Source: Pseudomonas deceptionensis
GTDB taxonomy: Bacteria; Pseudomonadota; Gammaproteobacteria; Pseudomonadales; Pseudomonadaceae
DNA length: 64,000 bases
NCBI RefSeq assembly: GCF_900106095.1
Contig: NZ_FNUD01000002.1
Location: 1,137,501 to 1,201,500 of the forward strand
Direction: 5' to 3'
Part shown: one piece after another, positions 62,136 to 64,000 of the stretch
Layout: each line of letters opens with the position of its first letter
Position numbering within the stretch: position 1 is the stretch's first letter
The notes under the pieces: generated by a model
Told to the model about the DNA's origin: nothing
Seen by the model: the letters and a program-made list of their open reading frames with translations, nothing else
The model's database searches: none
Translations under genes and position numbers: made by a program

Positions 62136-63178
62136 TACGCAGACTCAAGCTGCAGCGCGGCCAGCCATTGCGGAATGCGCCGTTCAAGGTAGTACCCCGG
62201 TTTTCTTGGCGTGCCCTCCAGAAATCCGACATGCCCGCCTTTGGCGTGCAACTCCAGCTGTGTGCAGACGGACAGTTCGCTGGCTTCGGGAATGCTGTGT
62301 TTGAACACGAACGGATCGTCTTCGGACTGGATAATCAGCGTCGGGGTGTTGATGGCGCCGAGGAAGTAACGGCTGGAGGCACGGCGGTAGTAATCATCGA
62401 CATTGATATAACCGTTGAGCGGGGCGGTCACGCGGTCGTCGAACTCCCAGAACGTACGCATTTTTTTCAGCGACTTCACCGAGCCCAGTTTGTCCAGCGT
62501 GGCCAGGTCCCGGTGTTTTTTATCGAGCTGAAACTGACGTTTCTTGTCTTTGACGCAGGCCACCAGTTCACGCATGAAGTGCGCTTGATACACCCTGGAA
62601 AACCCGAGGCCGATGCGGTCGGCACACTGGTCCAGGCGAAACGGCACCGACACCGCGACGGCGCCTTGCAGGCCACTTTCGCTGCCGCTCTCGCCCAGGT
62701 ACTTGAGCAGCACATTGCCCCCCAGCGAATAGCCCACTGCATAGAGTGGCGACAGTGGGTGCCTGGCGCGTAAATGAGCCACGGTTTCGGCCAGATCTTC
62801 GCTGGCGCCCGAGTGATAGCTGCGGGTCAGCAAGTTGGGTTCGCCCGAGCACCCTCGCCAGTTGAGTGCTGCACTGGTCCAGCCCAGAGCGGCGAGGGCT
62901 TTTTGCAGCCCGCGCACATAGTGCGAGCCCGATGAGCCCGTCAGGCCGTGCAGTGCCAGCACCACCGGGGCATAGGCCGAAGGTGTGCCATGCCAGTCCA
63001 TGTCCAGGAAATCGCCATCCTTCAGCCAAATGCGCTCACGCCGGTGCTCGATGGCGGGTTTGGTGCGCCAGAGCGGCCCCCATAACGTTTGTACGTGGGG
63101 GTTACTGAGGCCCAAAGCCGTGGTGAACGGTTCAAGGGGCGATGTATGGAGGGTTGAAAAAGGCACTTGGGTTCTCAT
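62135..63178 (-). CDS. Alpha/beta hydrolase, YheT-type (putative esterase)
   Basis: The start at ATG 63178 gives 347 residues; upstream codons lack family similarity. The product has PVVLALHGLTGSSGSHYVRG (oxyanion region), the nucleophile elbow VGYSLGGNVLLKYLG near residue 150, and the final catalytic His in KGGHVGFLEG, which with an Asp in SEDDPFV completes the triad. This is the YheT/YbfF-like hydrolase family, with wide esterase substrates. It overlaps the AraC gene by one base. Confidence 0.88.
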   Translation of the reverse strand: MRTQVPFSTLHTSPLEPFTTALGLSNPHVQTLWGPLWRTKPAIEHRRERIWLKDGDFLDMDWHGTPSAYAPVVLALHGLTGSSGSHYVRGLQKALAALGWTSAALNWRGCSGEPNLLTRSYHSGASEDLAETVAHLRARHPLSPLYAVGYSLGGNVLLKYLGESGSESGLQGAVAVSVPFRLDQCADRIGLGFSRVYQAHFMRELVACVKDKKRQFQLDKKHRDLATLDKLGSVKSLKKMRTFWEFDDRVTAPLNGYINVDDYYRRASSRYFLGAINTPTLIIQSEDDPFVFKHSIPEASELSVCTQLELHAKGGHVGFLEGTPRKPGYYLERRIPQWLAALQLESA

Positions 63179-63274
63179 CGGGGGACAGCCACGGCGGGGT
63201 GTCTGAATTGCCACATAATGACATCGCGGTAGAGAGATAGGGAGAGTTGAAACGGAGGAGGGGGCGGGTGAAGC

Positions 63275-63296
63275 GGGAGCTGGCAGGCCAGCTCCC
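63275..63296. repeat. Short palindrome GGGAGCTGGC-AG-GCCAGCTCCC
   Basis: Perfect 10-pair arms with a two-base centre, 14 bases downstream of rsmD's stop and within the gap before the hydrolase gene. It is a GTGGGAGC-like repeat variant and may stabilise the rsmD transcript end. Confidence 0.75.
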
Positions 63297-63310
63297 ACTG
63301 GGATTACAGA

Positions 63311-63919
63311 TTACTCGGCGCTGGGGGCCTGAACCGCTTCGCGCTGCCAGAGTGCGTAATTCACGCCTCCGGCTTTTTGCTCGCGGTGCAAGCGCCAGTT
63401 GGCGGGCAGGCCCAGTTCCGAAGGGCGGTTCTCGCTTTCGGTGTAGACCCATGCATCGTCCGTCAGCCAGCCGCGTTGTTCCAGCAAGTCGCAAGCCGGC
63501 TTGAGCAGGTCCTTGTTGAAGGGCGGGTCGAGGAAGACGACGTCAAAAGTGTCGCTCGGGGTGCCGTCCAGGTAACGCAGGGCGTCGGTCTGCTGCACTT
63601 CGCCGACGGTGCAACGCAAGATGCCCATGTTTTCGCGAATGTTGGAAATCGCCTCGCGGTTGCTGTCCAGTGCCACGCCCTTGGCTGCACCGCGGGACAA
63701 GGCTTCGAGGAACAGTGCGCCGCTGCCGGCGAACACGTCCAGTACCTTGGCACCGATGATATCCGGGGCCAGCCAGTTGAACAGGGTTTCACGCACGCGA
63801 TCGGGCGTTGGGCGCAGGCCCTCTACATGAGGGAAGTCCAGCTTGCGGCTGCGCCATTCCCCGCCAATGATGCGTAACTGACCCGCACCTGAGTGCGATG
63901 TGTTTTTTGGCTTTGCCAT
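63311..63919 (-). CDS. rsmD: 16S rRNA (guanine-966-N2)-methyltransferase RsmD
   Basis: The 202-residue enzyme has the RsmD pattern: RIIGGEWRSRKLDFPH near residue 12, RPTPDRVRETLFNWL, motif I VLDVFAGSGALFLEAL and motif IV VVFLDPPFNKDL. It modifies G966 in the small ribosomal RNA. Its ATG overlaps the stop of the upstream protease gene by one base, so both lie on one transcript. Confidence 0.95.
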   Translation of the reverse strand: MAKPKNTSHSGAGQLRIIGGEWRSRKLDFPHVEGLRPTPDRVRETLFNWLAPDIIGAKVLDVFAGSGALFLEALSRGAAKGVALDSNREAISNIRENMGILRCTVGEVQQTDALRYLDGTPSDTFDVVFLDPPFNKDLLKPACDLLEQRGWLTDDAWVYTESENRPSELGLPANWRLHREQKAGGVNYALWQREAVQAPSAE

Positions 63920-64000
63920 TAATGCTCCGGAACCCCAAGAGGTTGCTCTGAAGGTTTGTCGGTAGGAGGTGGCAGTGGTTTTTGCGGCACGGTTGGGCCG
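63919..64000 (-). CDS. C-terminal end of a probable M16-family zinc protease (5' part beyond window)
   Basis: The minus strand is open from the window edge to a TAA at 63921-63919 in one phase, encoding a Pro-rich tail (PTVPQKPLPPPTDKPSEQPL). The stop overlaps the rsmD start by one base. In P. aeruginosa I recall a pitrilysin-like M16 protease directly upstream of rsmD; only a low-complexity tail is visible here, so the call is by synteny. Confidence 0.5.
   Translation of the reverse strand, partial: GPTVPQKPLPPPTDKPSEQPLGVPEH

Overview
The window is a bacterial chromosome segment that I place in the genus Pseudomonas, most likely the fluorescens lineage. The grounds are the gene content and order (algB-kinB, ampDh2, gltP, then rpiA-ilvA-rppH-ptsP-lgt-thyA-folA-ilvD-mutM-fdx-coaD-lao-rsmD, which I recall as collinear blocks in P. 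aeruginosa), the high GC, and the many GTAGCCGCTG-type and GTGGGAGCGAG-type palindromic repeats between genes. I see no tRNA or rRNA gene, insertion sequence, prophage or CRISPR array. The segment is core chromosome with a few accessory inserts.

Layout. 1-4.8 kb: the tail of dsbA, an EEP-family phosphodiesterase overlapping a GGDEF diguanylate cyclase, a small secreted protein and the lipoprotein amidase AmpDh2. 4.8-8 kb: the alginate two-component pair AlgB/KinB on the minus strand. 8.4-12.2 kb: two small membrane proteins, the GltP-type symporter and a nucleoside-recognition membrane protein. 12.3-19.5 kb (minus): a sulfur-scavenging operon of two SfnB-type flavin enzymes, an NtaA/DmoA-type FMN monooxygenase and MetQ-MetN-MetI, followed by a SAM methyltransferase. 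19.7-23 kb: an orphan two-repeat protein, an AT-rich gap and two tandem SdiA-regulated-family proteins.

23-32.4 kb: housekeeping genes rpiA, ilvA, a DUF2269 protein, a HAD phosphatase, rppH-ptsP, an NRDE protein, lgt and thyA. 32.4-35.3 kb: divergent cadR/cadA with a MerR-type operator between them. 35.3-42.2 kb: a LysR regulator and a phosphonate cluster (2-aminoethylphosphonate ABC importer, FAD oxidoreductase, PhnZ-like HD oxygenase). 42.3-45 kb: a DUF2868/DUF3482 GTPase pair. 45-55.8 kb: folA, cystine importer tcyP, secreted phosphatase pchP, ilvD, a DUF4153 membrane protein, rlmI, mutM, ferredoxin and coaD. 55.9-60.4 kb: the long-chain-alcohol system laoCBA with its divergent repressor laoR and a visible promoter/operator. 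60.4-64 kb: rhodanese, AraC regulator, alpha/beta hydrolase, rsmD and the end of a probable M16 protease.

A common theme is scavenging: sulfur from organosulfur compounds and cystine, phosphorus from aminophosphonate and phosphorylcholine, carbon from fatty alcohols. The most interesting points are the phosphonate cluster that has a PhnZ-like oxygenase but no hydroxylase beside it, the LaoR palindrome set in the spacer of a near-consensus promoter, the (Asp-His)9 microsatellite in CadA, the duplicated-domain orphan at 19.7-20.5 kb, and repeat elements that border or even end genes. I did not identify a clearly new biological system.
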